This document shows positions 45,501 through 56,544 of a stretch of 64,000 nt of DNA, in pieces (the first letter of the stretch is position 1; every line of letters begins with the position of its first letter). Origin of the DNA: Branchiostoma floridae (lineage: Eukaryota > Chordata > Leptocardii > Amphioxiformes > Branchiostomatidae); contig NC_049979.1 in NCBI RefSeq assembly GCF_000003815.2, positions 23,989,659 to 24,053,658 on the forward strand, in the 5' to 3' direction. The notes under the pieces were generated by a model. That model did no database searches. It was given only the letters and a program-made list of their open reading frames with translations, and was not told the DNA's origin. Position numbers and translations under genes: made by a program.

Positions 45501-47416
45501 CCAAAACAGCTAAAAGGGAGACTGGTCGAAAGTCCTCCACTTGTGATGCTCCAGCAGCCTTCGGTACAGGCACAACATTTGCCGACTTCCACACTGAGGG
45601 CACTGTGCCCTTCGCATACGAGGTGTTGAAGAGATGGCAAACAACAGGTGCTAAGTCCTCAGCACAGTCCTTAAGCACCCAGTTTGGTACGTTGTCCGGC
45701 CCTCTAGCTTTCCTTGGGTTGGTAGTCTTGAGTAAAACTTTCACCTCGCCAATCGAGCACAAGTCAGGACACACGCCCGCGAACGGAAGCGGGAAGATGT
45801 AAAGAGACTCACTCTCACACCCTGCTTTGGCGAAATACTGACTGATGCTCTCTGCTGAAAGCTCATCTGTGATTGTAACTCTCCCACTGCTTCCTGATCT
45901 TCCCAACTCCCTGTTGATACACTCCCACCATTTACGAGGGGCTTCACCTCTGAGCTGCTGGATGCAGTGACGGTAATGCCAGTTTTTGGCTTGGCGTATA
46001 GCGGTGTTGACCTTGTTCCGAAGGCTTCTCCACATCTGCGTCTTTCCATGTTGCTGGAATTCTGTTTGCCTCTTTTCAATGGCTTTCTTAACTCTCTCTG
46101 TGAACCATCCTTTGTCGTTGGTCCTGACTGGACTCATCCTGACAGGACAGTAAGTGTCAAGAAGGGATGTGAGAATCGCGTAAAATTTGGCCACCTTGTC
46201 ATGGACTGACACGGCCTCAAACACCTCCGTCCAGTCCTGCACTGCTAGGGCCATTTCGAACTCCCTCTTCCTGTGGGGGGTCACAACTCTACGAGGAACT
46301 CTGACAGTCGGGTGTTTTACAGCAGGTATACCAGACTTGAGCAGGACACAAGCATGATCACTATTCCCTATTGGTGGGATTATCTGAGGCTTGTTGTAGT
46401 TCTGAGCCAAGTTAGTGATCACAACATCCAAGATTGCTGCTCCCCTTGTGGGTTGTTTAACAATCTGTTTTAAGGTTGGGTGGGCTGTTTGCAGACGTTT
46501 GAGTGGAAGACCGTTCAAGTCACCACACAGCAAGATCCCAGCATGAGGTTGATGGTTGAGAATGGTATCAACTCTGGTTACCAGGTGAGTTAACATAGCG
46601 TCAGACCCTTGTTTGTTATTTTTGCATGGGGGGTGGTAGATCACGCCAAGTGCAATCACTGGAATTGACCTGGGAAGCCGTCGCGGCCGGACTTGCATCC
46701 AGATCACTTCCAGGTCTCTTTCCTCTAAGTCGTGCAATCTGCGAGCTTGAAAGCCCTCAGGAATGTACACCGCCAGGAATATCTTAAAGAACTCCTCCCA
46801 TGAGGGAAGTGGCTTTCGCCCATAACGGGACCTGAGCTTCTGTTCGTAGTGGAATAAAGAAACCACCGTATCCTTAGGATTCCTCACAAGGACGATCACC
46901 TTAACCTATGACGGAAGACACAGGAAACAATTTATCATTCAAAGGCACTTGCTTACTGTTCTGTACATTTACAATAATGTACCGTTACAATAATATCGAG
47001 TTTGCGCTCGCATGATTAACGATATACTCGCTCATGTTGGACCCATGTTGCACGGTTAAACCTGGAAGTTTCGGGTAGATTTGCACATTTAAGATCACCA
47101 TAATGACAGCCACCTAATAGCTATGTGAAATATCATATTAATATCCGTAAGGCTAAGAAATTCTTTGTGAAGATATCGTCATGTGCAGACGCACTCACGT
47201 TACCCTGTGGATGAGCGATCCCAGGCGGGGCGGTGTCCGGGGTGAGGTGGGTGACGATGACACGTGGAGAGGCACATTCCTGCAGCATCACGTGACGAGG
47301 GCGTGGCTCGTAGGGATACTGGAACTCCAGATTCCCCACCATGTCGTCAGAAGAGGCGTCGGTCCGGCCGCCGGCTGACAGGATCTTGTTGACGATCTCT
47401 AGCATCCAGTTGCTTC
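42584..47416 (-). CDS. cytosolic sulfotransferase (SULT), interrupted, 5' partial
   Basis: Five exons on the minus strand: 47199-47416, 46770-46905, 43728-43822, 43224-43380 and 42584-42693, giving 237 residues of a fold normally near 290. The exon encoding the N-terminus and start of the PAPS loop was not found. Signatures: GSNWMLEIVNKIL after the P-loop, VIVLVRNPKDTVVSLFHY (the 3'-phosphate-binding region), YFEHVLGWWQKRDDPHFLFLKYEDMK, and RKGIVGDWKTMFT near the C-terminus. SULTs move a sulfonate from PAPS to small alcohols, phenols or amines. Exons C, D and E join in phase, and the first two join in phase at GTGAGT. The second exon has lost its donor: a LINE begins at its last base. This copy may therefore make no normal enzyme. 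Confidence 0.85.
43466..43710. mobile_element. MITE with 50-bp TIRs in sulfotransferase intron
   Basis: AAGGTGGTATCGCACTGCAC at the left and the inverse, ending GCAGTGAGATACCACCTT, at the right pair over about 50 bp with few mismatches. The whole is 245 bp with an AT-rich centre. No clear target duplication was seen. Confidence 0.8.
44089..46770 (-). mobile_element. 5'-truncated non-LTR retrotransposon (LINE), intact RT
   Basis: The element runs on the minus strand from 46770 to 44089. Its frame opens inside the apurinic-type endonuclease (IPVIALGVIYHPPC, then GILLCGDLNGLP and a GNSDHACV motif), so the N-terminal endonuclease residues are missing. It continues through a complete reverse transcriptase: ALFADMSKAFDRVDH (motif A), SGVPQGGVLSPYLF (motif B) and VGYADDVSL (catalytic YADD), stopping at 44323. 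A 3' UTR of about 230 bp ends in GAATAAACGAATGAATAAAC, a short simple repeat with AATAAA. The RT style suggests a CR1/L2-like or jockey-like clade; which one needs a tree. No disabling mutation is visible, so the copy is young. Confidence 0.9.
44323..46905 (-). CDS. continuous sulfotransferase-exon / LINE ORF
   Basis: The frame of sulfotransferase exon 2 (from GTT at 46905) runs without a stop into the LINE endonuclease-RT frame and ends with TGA at 44323, 860 codons plus stop. The join reads FFKIFLA then VYIPEGFQARR. Because the LINE took the place of the exon's donor, a transcript that skips no exon would read straight into it. Whether such a protein exists is unknown; the frame match could be chance (one in three). 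Confidence 0.4.
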   Translation of the reverse strand, partial: VKVIVLVRNPKDTVVSLFHYEQKLRSRYGRKPLPSWEEFFKIFLAVYIPEGFQARRLHDLEERDLEVIWMQVRPRRLPRSIPVIALGVIYHPPCKNNKQGSDAMLTHLVTRVDTILNHQPHAGILLCGDLNGLPLKRLQTAHPTLKQIVKQPTRGAAILDVVITNLAQNYNKPQIIPPIGNSDHACVLLKSGIPAVKHPTVRVPRRVVTPHRKREFEMALAVQDWTEVFEAVSVHDKVAKFYAILTSLLDTYCPVRMSPVRTNDKGWFTERVKKAIEKRQTEFQQHGKTQMWRSLRNKVNTAIRQAKNWHYRHCIQQLRGEAPRKWWECINRELGRSGSSGRVTITDELSAESISQYFAKAGCESESLYIFPLPFAGVCPDLCSIGEVKVLLKTTNPRKARGPDNVPNWVLKDCAEDLAPVVCHLFNTSYAKGTVPSVWKSANVVPVPKAAGASQVEDFRPVSLLAVLAKLLERCVLKRLLPALTTVIRDQYAYMKGSSTTLALVRLVQTWLSALDSKKPTLVRALFADMSKAFDRVDHALLLMCVNNLQVSPHMLAWIHNYLKHRQQRVVTHGKFNTWHTLTSGVPQGGVLSPYLFLLFMSTRSPVYSSTLNVGYADDVSLSRSLHVAMANSDRAVEEEATQLDVWASDNKMILNGGKSQLMQILVCFNRSVPVPPEIILGGQQVPWVEQAKGLGFILDRYLTFNNQVTSMVTKASRRLHYLRLLTKQGTSVVDLVQVYVTLIRPVLEYGHVLLVGCSKEQERQIERVQRRALRIVSLGGRREVPALPTLKERREVAAVKLLRDMLDEGHPLHDLVPPARTTVTGRTLRNGNALTVPAARTQRLRRSFLYQAIRLYNEA

Positions 47417-48889
47417 CTGCAGATTATAAAGTGGCGTGCTCTGGCTTCAGTCCGATCCTCTGATCGATCATGTTCGGCAGGAAAAGTGATCAGAGGACCG
47501 AGCTCGGACTATGTCTATGATATATGATGGATACTAGGGTCCAGTATATAAAGACTTCAGCTATCAATTCTTGGGTAGCCCAATTTTCTAAACACAACAG
47601 CTTCATATCAAGATACACTAAAGAACAAGATGTTCCGCTTAAGTTACCATCTTTGATTATGTAAATTATTCTATTTTAACACCATTACTATCTAATTGTC
47701 TACATTTCAACCTACATAACTACAACCCTTAAAGTGTAACTGAAATGAAATCGTCTGTAGCATTTTCTACCAATAATGTAAAAATTTGATCTTTTCTGAA
47801 AAAGTCAATGCAAGTTTCAAATCAATTGTCCGTCCGGAAGTCCCTCAAACAGCGACATAAAAATGTGTACTTTGAGCTCTTTGCTGGAACTAATTAGGAA
47901 CATGCCGTGACGTCATTTTAGTTAGTCCCTACTAGCTGGTATGGTTGACTAGGGGAATAATAAAGGGTTAATGCCCCGGCCCGAGGTGTATATGGTGAGA
48001 TAATCCCTGGTCAGGTGCGATAACCACCGAATAAACCACCGAGTGAGCGTAGCGAACGGTGTCGGTGTCGATTCATTCTGACCAATCAGGGGAGCGATAC
48101 CCACCTGCCTGGCCTGAATCTACGTGTTACGGCGTCATAACCAACGTGGAACGGGGCCTTCTGATTGGTCCGCGGCGCCTGGCTATATGATAATATACAT
48201 TTGATAGACCCGTATCTTATAAAGGAAACATAATTCATTGACGAAACTCGGCACGACTAAAGAACACATACTTCACTTCACTTGAAGAGAATTTCGTTCG
48301 TATTCACGCCACTGAAATATATCTTAGAGGCACTTGAAGTTGATGCACGTACCAAGCGTGCGTAACGCAAGCGGGGAGAAAGTTCATTATTGTAGCGTGT
48401 GGAATAAGCGGGGACAAACAGTCATCGCTTCTTCTATACACAAATGATAGCATTAGCTTACATTATCCTCAGTAAGGAGGCCATGCTGTACATTAATTTG
48501 AAGATGTTTTCTAGCGGAAGCGCAGAAATTTGTGCCTCTTTGCGGTCTCAGCTTGTGTCTGCTAGCGAAACCGGGACTAAAGCTTCGGTCGCGTACAAAT
48601 ATACAACGGACCATATACAACAGCTGAGCAACTAACTACGTACAGTTCGCCAGGATTTAAAATGAGAAGCAACCTCATTGCCACAAGAAATGCGATTCAA
48701 AATACATTCCCACTCAAAGTAGTGTGTTTGTTTACAAACCTGTAAGCTTTTATCGGATAGATAGTACGTCGTAGACTGACTATTTCTAGTCGTGAGCACG
48801 GCCGATAGCTAGCTAAACGCCTCCAGATTGTGACGAGTCCGTGAAACATTTTGAGAGTGACTGTTCTTTCTGTCTCATATTTGTCTGCA

Positions 48890-49565
48890 CAACAGACAGA
48901 TTTTGTAAGCTCCCAGTGATTCGAGGAAAACACACAGACTGGTGTTTCCGTGATAGAAAATTCGAAAAGTGTGGTTAAATAATAGCGCATGGCACGGGGC
49001 CGCCATTTTTTTGTGAGGAATTTTTCTTTGTTGTTGACGACGAAAAATCCAAGATTCACTCGTAGCTAGGTTTTACGGAGACCATATCAGTACTACATAT
49101 AAATGCTACAATATTCATGACAAAATCTAGCGACAAAAGTGCCAAGTTTGTAGCTACACGAGCAAAAAAAAACGAGTTATCGATGACATAGTAACGAGTA
49201 CGTACATGCTTGTGGTCCCGCAACCTCGATATATTTTCCTTTGTTTACATGCTCAGGTTACGCTAGAAGTTTTTATACAAAACCAAACTATTTTAACTCA
49301 TCTATCAACAACATGTCCACCGCTAAGACACTAAACAACACACAGATTTCGTAAGCTCCTAGTGATTCGAGGAAAAACATACAGACTGGTGTTTCCGTGA
49401 AAGAAAATTCGAAAAGTCTCTGAGGTTTTTAGCGCACGGCCGCCATCTTTTTTGGGGCCATTTTTCTTAGAGTTGTTGTTGTCGACGACGAAAAATCCCA
49501 GATTCGCTCGTAACTTGGTTTTACGGAGACCAAAAACTACAATACTCATGACAAAATCTAGTGAC
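48890..49565. repeat. two direct copies of about 240 bp
   Basis: 48890-49134 and 49337-49565 are similar in the same orientation, sharing GATTCGAGGAAAA, CAGACTGGTGTTTCCGTGA, GAAAATTCGAAAAGT and ACGACGAAAAATCC. They differ by many small changes and lie 200 bp apart. Confidence 0.85.
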
Positions 49566-51003
49566 TATTTTTCCAACGTATTTTGAATACGGTCAGCAAA
49601 TTTTCGTGCTTGAAAATCTTGGGACAGCGTCGGCATCATTGTTGTTAACTTGTTACGAGTTCGGTATAAGCGGTTCACTTTGTTATGAAATCTATCCGGA
49701 CGCCGACAAAGATGTAAAATCCAAGAATCATTTGTGCTGTTTTGTGTCGGAGTCAAAGCGTACAAGTACTTCACAATAATGGCAACACAGTTATGACCAG
49801 AACAAGCGAAATACAAGGTAAATTTACAGGGTGAATTACTACTAGTATGTGACAGATAAACGTCCTGCAGCTGTGATAAACAGTGGCGAATTCACCCTTC
49901 TCCGCGCGCGTTCCGTGACTGGGAGTCGGCAGACCAGCGGTGTCAATAGTTGGAACTTTTCCTGCGATAATCCTTCTGGTCCTCCCACAGCTCTCCCCAA
50001 TATAATCTCAAGGTTCATGTTGAAGTACGAGGGCTCGAAATGTGCGGAGCTCGAAGTGTGCGGAGCCGTAGATGTCGCGGAAGGAACCATGCCTCTGAAC
50101 AAACTTGATACATAATTTTGTACACTGTTTTCTAGCCCGCTGAGACTCTCAATTTGTCAGCCGCAGTTCTGTCATTTTTAACTTTGGGGAATCTGTGCAT
50201 AGATATCCCCTCGGTAGACTGACTATTCTTACAGCTAACGCCAAGTGGGCCTCCTGCGACACAATAACGTCCACTGGACTTTGTACTAACACGACCGGTA
50301 GTACAAGACGCCATTACAGCGGACAGGGGTAGAGCTACTACAAGAACGCGTCTCTCTAAAATGACGTCATGCATATCATTTGAATTCGCCCTCGGATGCC
50401 CCAAATCGCACTTTTTAAAGACGTTTTAACATTACTTCCCGACCGAATTATCACATGAAAAATATCTCAATCTAATAGCGAGGAAATGATCCTCTAGATC
50501 GTTGAAAAAGTTTGCAAAAATTAAAAAATCGATCCTATTTCTCCTAGTCTTTAAATAACGCCAATTCGTCAAGAACGACACGATTTCTCCAGATCTATTC
50601 AACCTTTTCAACAAAATTGCCCCTGTACTTAAAACGCACTAAGATATCCGAGCTTCTGTCGCTTCTTGGTCACACTTGATCCACTATTTCATCACCATGT
50701 CATCTTCAGATAAACAAATGCAAAGAAGAAACAAACCCTTAAATTTCCAGCTTTTTCATTATCTTAACTATGCAAAACAAGTCCACATTAACAGAAAAAC
50801 AGACTAAATATACCTAAGGTAGCCAAAACCCAGAAACACGCAAATCTTTCAAAATGATATCCTGGAAAATGGCCATATAACATCTATTCCACAAGATTGC
50901 ACAAGAAAAAAAATGATTTTATCAAGAAAGCGACCGAAAATCGACATAAATAATACTATGTAGTGAGGTTAAAGAATTATGTACACTCGCATATACTACA
51001 AGT

Positions 51004-51082
51004 AACAACTTAGCTCAATCGGTGAAGCCACAGGTCTTCGGATCCGAAAGGCCCTGGTTCGAAACCGAGAGTGGATTTTTTT
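51004..51082 (+). ncRNA. tRNA-like sequence with Pol III signals
   Basis: TAGCTCAATCGG (51011-51022) fits box A and GGTTCGAAACC (51056-51066) fits box B exactly, 33 bp apart as in tRNA genes. A run of seven T follows at 51076-51082. The acceptor arm pairs at about five of seven positions and the anticodon arm only weakly, with a CTTCGGA loop that would read TCG (Arg). This is a decayed tRNA or a tRNA-derived SINE head rather than a working tRNA. Confidence 0.55.
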
Positions 51083-51523
51083 CTTTTTAAATATTGAGGA
51101 TAATATACAAATATTCTATTTGTTTATTGATATCATATTTTTATATATCATTTTTTTATTATTTAAGAAAAATGATTTTATCAAGAAAGCGACCGAAAAT
51201 CGACATAAATAATACTATGTAGTGAGGTTAAAGCATTATGTACACTCTCATATAATACACGTAACAACTTAGCTCAATCGGAACCGAAAGTCCCTGGTTC
51301 GAAACCGAGAGTGGATTTTTTTCTTTTTAAATATTGAGGATAATATACAAATATTCTATTTGTTTATTGATATCATATTTTTATATATCATTTTTTTATT
51401 ATTTAAGAAAAATGATTTTATCAAGAAAGCGACCGAAAATCGACATAAATAATACTATGTAGTGAGGTTAAAGCATTATGTACACTCTCATATAATACAC
51501 GTAACAACTTAGCTCAATCGGTA

Positions 51524-52028
51524 CACCCTCACACTCAGGGTTGACATCGCGGCAAAGCCTAACGATATCACCCCTGACAAATCAGCCAGGGTATTTGGGT
51601 ATTTGGGGCGCCCTGCTTATGAATATTAATGAGCTTGCCTGATTTGTCGCGGGCCAATCAGCGACCGGATTGCAAGTTTCGAACAAACAGCGTACGGCGC
51701 GGCGTGTACAAAGATCTGTATTTCTTTGCGTGATGGTAATGTTTTTTTTATCGTATGCTAGGTCGGTACATATATACGGTGATGCCGTGGTTACCCTATA
51801 CCCACAGAACCGACAAATGTTAAATTTGGTACCTGATAAAGACGTCTGGACGCTGAAAGAACGTTACGCCGGCACTGTTATCTTGCTCTTGAATATTAAT
51901 GAGTCGCCTTATATGGCGCCTTTCCGAGCTTCCGACAACAAGAAGCCAAATACCCAAATACCCTGGCTGATTTGTCAGGGGTGATATCGTTAGGCTTTGC
52001 CGCGATGTCAACCCTGAGTGTGAGGATG
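51524..52028. mobile_element. hAT-like MITE inserted in the third tRNA-like unit
   Basis: The ends CACCCTCACACTCAGGGTTG and CAACCCTGAGTGTGAGGATG are inverses with one mismatch near the tip, and pairing continues for about 85-95 bp. AATCGGTA flanks both ends (51516-51523 and 52029-52036), the 8-bp duplication typical of hAT. It is 505 bp with no transposase. Confidence 0.9.
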
Positions 52029-52946
52029 AATCGGTAGAGTCACAGGTCTTCGGAACCGAAAGTCCCTGGTTCGAAACCGAGAGTGGATTTTTTTCTTTTT
52101 AAATATTGAAGATAATATATAAATATTCTGTTTATTTATTGATATTATATTTTTATATATAATTTTTTTATTATTTTAGTATTCATTTCATATATGCAAG
52201 GCCTTTGTCTTATGAACATAGATTCCAAACCCGGCATTCGAATTTTTCTGTTCATGGTAATGGAAAATACCGTGCAGCGGCTCCTATGCGCGGTAAGATG
52301 ATTCTCGCAAAACACTCGCCACTAAACTACTATTCATGATGTAAACAGAGGCTCTTGATGTTGTTTGCATGAAACTCCATCAAAAACAGCGATCCTTTCT
52401 TACAGTAGCAAATGCTCCATTGTTCAGTATCGACTTCATTCAGAAGTTTTCAGACAACACGGACGTGGAAAGTCACACCGCTCGACACAAAAGTATGGAA
52501 ATTTTCATGAATATTAGCAAAATTATCCAGGAAAACAAGGAAGAAATGTTGTAAATGCGGAAACCAGTATAATAGAGATGAGGTAGCTGTTAATTGGTTT
52601 GGATATTTGTTTGACATTTGGTAGTCAATTTAGAATCTTGTCACAGTGCTGATGGTGCTTTTTCAAGTGTACATAAGTACCTGAGTACTAGTATATTAAT
52701 AGATTTTATAATGAACTTATTGTACATTTTAAAATAAAGTTGTAAGCCAAGACCAGCTATTAAACAGTACTCCTTTCCAAAATAACAATTTTTCTTATAG
52801 ACGCAACAGCCCTTGAGTGACTTTTTCTAACAGATTTTACTTCAAGAAAAAGACAGTTCACACTCATAAACGTAGACGAAACGCCAGCTTTTTTTAAAAG
52901 CACTTGTTACGAATATTATGACCATCTCTTCTTCTACATTAGGAGC

Positions 52947-53095
52947 ACCTGGCCGCTGATATACAGTCAAACTTGTACAAATGACCAGCTCTATATAAGA
53001 ACCACCTGGCCATTGATAAACATATGTACAGTCACACTTGCACCTGTGACCACATACAGTAAAGACTACCTGGCCAATGTGATTGACCATGTACC
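52947..53095. repeat. degenerate tandem, about three units
   Basis: ACCTGGCC followed by TGATA, ACAGTCA-ACTTG and TGACCA recurs about every 50 bp. Confidence 0.5.
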
Positions 53096-55889
53096 ATGAC
53101 TGGTAATCCTTGCTAAATAATTCTCCCACTTATAGGCATGATCAGCAACGATCTGACTATTACACTTTACATGCTACAATGTCTTTTTATAGCAAATACC
53201 CAATGATCTCTATTCTGTGCTATGGTACACCATCTCTTAAAATGCCACATTCCTATGATTCTATGATAAACTGTACTTTTTTTTTTAAATTTCATTACAG
53301 TAGCACAGTGGTAATAAACCAAAAAGAAATATAGTGGTGGCCTACCCCTTATAACATTATTTATGCAACTTACAATGTAATGAACTCTACGATATAATGG
53401 ACTCAAGTTTCGAACGTATATGCTACAATGTAAGTCGCTTCAATTTCTGTGGACATCAAACATTTTCTTGCTAAATCAGTTTGTGAAAATGTCAAATTGA
53501 CAGCGGATTTTGACCAAAATTTCACAACTACAATGGTCGAATGAATGATTGCATTCAATTTCACAATACTTAGTAGATCCTTGAGCAAGTTGTGAGTCAC
53601 TCATACACATGACTGTAATGGAAAGTTTCCTGTGTTGCAAGTATGCCAATCAATGCTTAATGCAAAATAAAACGTTTCTCAAGCAACTCGGTACGTTTTG
53701 CAACGGCCAGGTGTTCCAGGAAGCATCTGCTTTCTTTTAGACTCAAGCCCGCAATTGAACACAAATGTGAATGGGGTAAAGGCAATTCTAAGATTTTTCA
53801 ATTAACAACAAATTGAAGACAAATCTTTGGATAATAAGCCAATGAGTTTCTAGTTCTGTTGTTGAAGTCATGATCGGGAGTGCATTAGCTCAAGCAATAG
53901 GAGATGATTGACATTTAGTGACAGCATATGATGTCTGAAATACCTGGCTGCTGGTATTTATAAATGTTATCCAGGTGCTTTTGCATTAAATGTCTCATGC
54001 CTGGGTCAGTACAGGTATCAATCAATCAAGGTCTTCGTATACGTAAGGCTCTGATAACACCTGTTGGCTCACCCCTATCCATATGTGTGCTGAATTTTGA
54101 TAAACAAACAAATAACAATGTCTAGCATCCATGAACGTGTCAATCAACAAGAAAACAGATCTATGGCTGACATGTACCGTGCTAATAAATGATAAAGAAA
54201 TGTTCAATACTTCCACATAGCTTACATTTTCCATTCAAGCTCAATGTAGGCATTATTTTTGCATTGTTCCAACTTCCACAGCCATGTAACAAGATTGGTA
54301 CAATACATCCGTGGATAGTAACTACTACTGTAACAGTACTTAGAGTGCCATGTTACAGATGAAGCTATTACAGCATCAGTAAATGGGACCTTGAACTATT
54401 AATATATGATAAGTATTGTTATAGAAAGTTTCTTATCTCAAGCAAATTCATTTTTTGATAGAGAAGTTCTTGTTCTTGTTCTTGGAAATTTGAATAAGAC
54501 CTAACGTTACATGTATGTGTAAACCTTTAGAACAAGAGTTCGTAGACCTCAGGCCTGCATGAAATGTATTGGGTTTCTGTAGACCTATTGTGTATTTTTG
54601 CCTTTTTGTCTGTGGTACGTGGTTGGAAAAATGAGCTTTTTACCGTGTTGGTTGTGCACCATGCAAAAGTCTGACTCTGAAATTCCATTTTCTGAATTTG
54701 TAAGTTTGGACATGGATGAACATTACTTATTTTGGATTTCTTAAGTATGTAACCAACCACAGTACTTTGAAGTTGTTGAGACGCTACCTTTTTTTGTCTC
54801 AGATGGCCCATGCACATGTAGTTACTCTGTCACATGATATACTAATATCTTCCTATTTCAATGTACTGACCTAATGCAGCTGCTAAGTCTCCTTGGTTTG
54901 TGTTCTTCCAATGATATTCATTAAAGATTTATTTCTGGGGTGCTATTCACTTGACATCGGAATGTTACTCGCATAATTTGACCAATGATACTTTTATCTG
55001 TAGTTCCATAGACATTAGACAACATGAATAGTGGTAGCCCCCATGCAGCAGCAACAGTTAGTCCCCAGGGTGGTATGATATTTTCATTCAATCCATCCAA
55101 CCCAAACCTAAATCTCCTGTAGTATCTAAGCCAAATTTAACAGCATAATTTACTATGAAAAATGTCCTTGTCAATCCCATTTATAGATGGCAAGCTGCTG
55201 GCAATGGAAGCTTTGAAAAGTTCAGAAGCTGTTGTAGTCAGAGCAAACACCCAGCAAACATCCCCGCAAACCAATGAGCAGTTGCTTAGAAGGGGAATTT
55301 CATCATATATTTGCCGCGACAAAATGCAACAAACGATACTGAATTTAAAACAGAACAAAGCTAAGCCTCCACCACTTAACCCTAGCTGTACCATAGATTA
55401 AGCAGGCCCAAAAACCAAGCGAATATGACTAGCCCAAAACAACAAATTACCTGTATACAGTATGGAAATGGCATTACCAAAGAAACAAAATGAAACACAG
55501 GACAAATCATACACATACCTTTCTCTTATGCCCACACTCTATACAGTTCTCCTCCACATTAGAAAATTGCATCTTCTTCTGTTTAAGTTCAAGTTCAACC
55601 ATGATTGCCAACAGGGTAAAGGAACTTGTACCGGAACTTAAAACTCAGTACTATACAGCTCTAGAAACACCACAAAGAGTAATAAGCAAACTTCAATTAT
55701 ACCTGACCAACAGATATATAATCTTGTACACTCCCGTCATCTGGCAAACTGTCAGTGCTACTAAGTAACCTGATACATTGAAGGTGGCCCAGGCCAGATG
55801 ATGTTTCTACACCCAACCATAATCTGTTTTTAAAACCAAGCAGATATTGGGAGGATGCCCCAACCACACTAAAACAGGGTCAACCTATA

Positions 55890-56520
55890 CAGTATCAAGT
55901 TCAAGCACTAGGAGGCCCAAAATCAAACCTGACCACCAGGACACCACAAACAACTCACGTACCAAATGGCAACACAATGGCACCTTGCGTTCCGGAGATA
56001 CAGCGCACGCCCCGTGCCCGCACAAAAGGTAACCTAAAATGTCAAGTTCAAGCACCAAGGGCACCAAAATCAAAATTGAGCATTATTCAGCCACCGCCGA
56101 CACATGTGCCAAATATCGTCGCGCCAGCACCAGCCGTTCAGAAGATATAACTCCGGAAACACCCCTCCCGGACACAAAATTCGACCTGCCGGGTCAAGTT
56201 CAAACGCGACAAGGCCCAAAGTCAATCCTAGGCAACAGGCAACAACCCCCCACCCATGCACCAAAAATCGTCGCAATCGCGCGTATCGTTCCGGACACAC
56301 AGCGTCAAAAGTGCCCCCAAAACACAAAAAATGCCACCTTCAATGTCAAGGTCAAGCGCCAGGAGGCCCAAAATCACACCTGAGTGTCAGGCTACCACCC
56401 CCAACCCACGTACCAAAAATCGTCGTGCTCGCACCATCCGTTCACGAGATACAGCGCCCTACATCCCCGGCTACCGAAAAGTTCCCACCAGCATCAAAAC
56501 CATACCTGCATACATGCAGG
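55890..56520. repeat. degenerate tandem of about 150-bp units
   Basis: Starts near 55895, 56036, 56195 and 56340 share TCAAGTTCAAGC, GGCCCAAAATCA, CCAAAAATCGTCG and a GAGATACAGCGC-like motif. Inverted, the start reads as the GACCTTGAC-type dispersed repeat common in marine invertebrates. Short open frames here are by-products of the repeats. Confidence 0.7.
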
Positions 56521-56544
56521 TAATGATGATTGACCCTCAGATTG

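Larger units (their letters stand above)
50911..52180 (+). repeat. tandem array of tRNA-like units, three copies
   Basis: Units start near 50911, 51168 and 51408, at 259-bp then 240-bp spacing. Each has a leader (TCAAGAAAGCGACCGAAAAT), a tRNA-like segment and an AT-rich tail ending TTTTTTATTATTT. Unit 2 lacks about 19 bp between two TCGG stretches of the tRNA-like part. Unit 3 is split by the element at 51524-52028. Confidence 0.9.
47417..56544. other. gene-poor interval upstream of the sulfotransferase
   Basis: The missing 5' exon of the sulfotransferase should lie here or beyond, but I could not identify a PAPS P-loop exon. Seen instead: an inverted pair at 47447-47508 (CCGATCCTCTGATC / GATCAGAGGACCG), a direct repeat (48890 / 49337), the tRNA-like tandem array with its hAT insertion, a degenerate tandem at 52947-53095 (ACCTGGCC units) and another at 55890-56520. 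No protein-coding gene recognised. Confidence 0.5.

Noticed and set aside
49849-50115. Open frame of 88 residues with mixed composition
   Set aside because: No family resemblance, no intron or start context, and an equally long frame lies antisense.
51004-51082. Functional tRNA-Arg gene
   Set aside because: Box A and B are good but the anticodon and acceptor stems do not pair properly; called tRNA-like instead.
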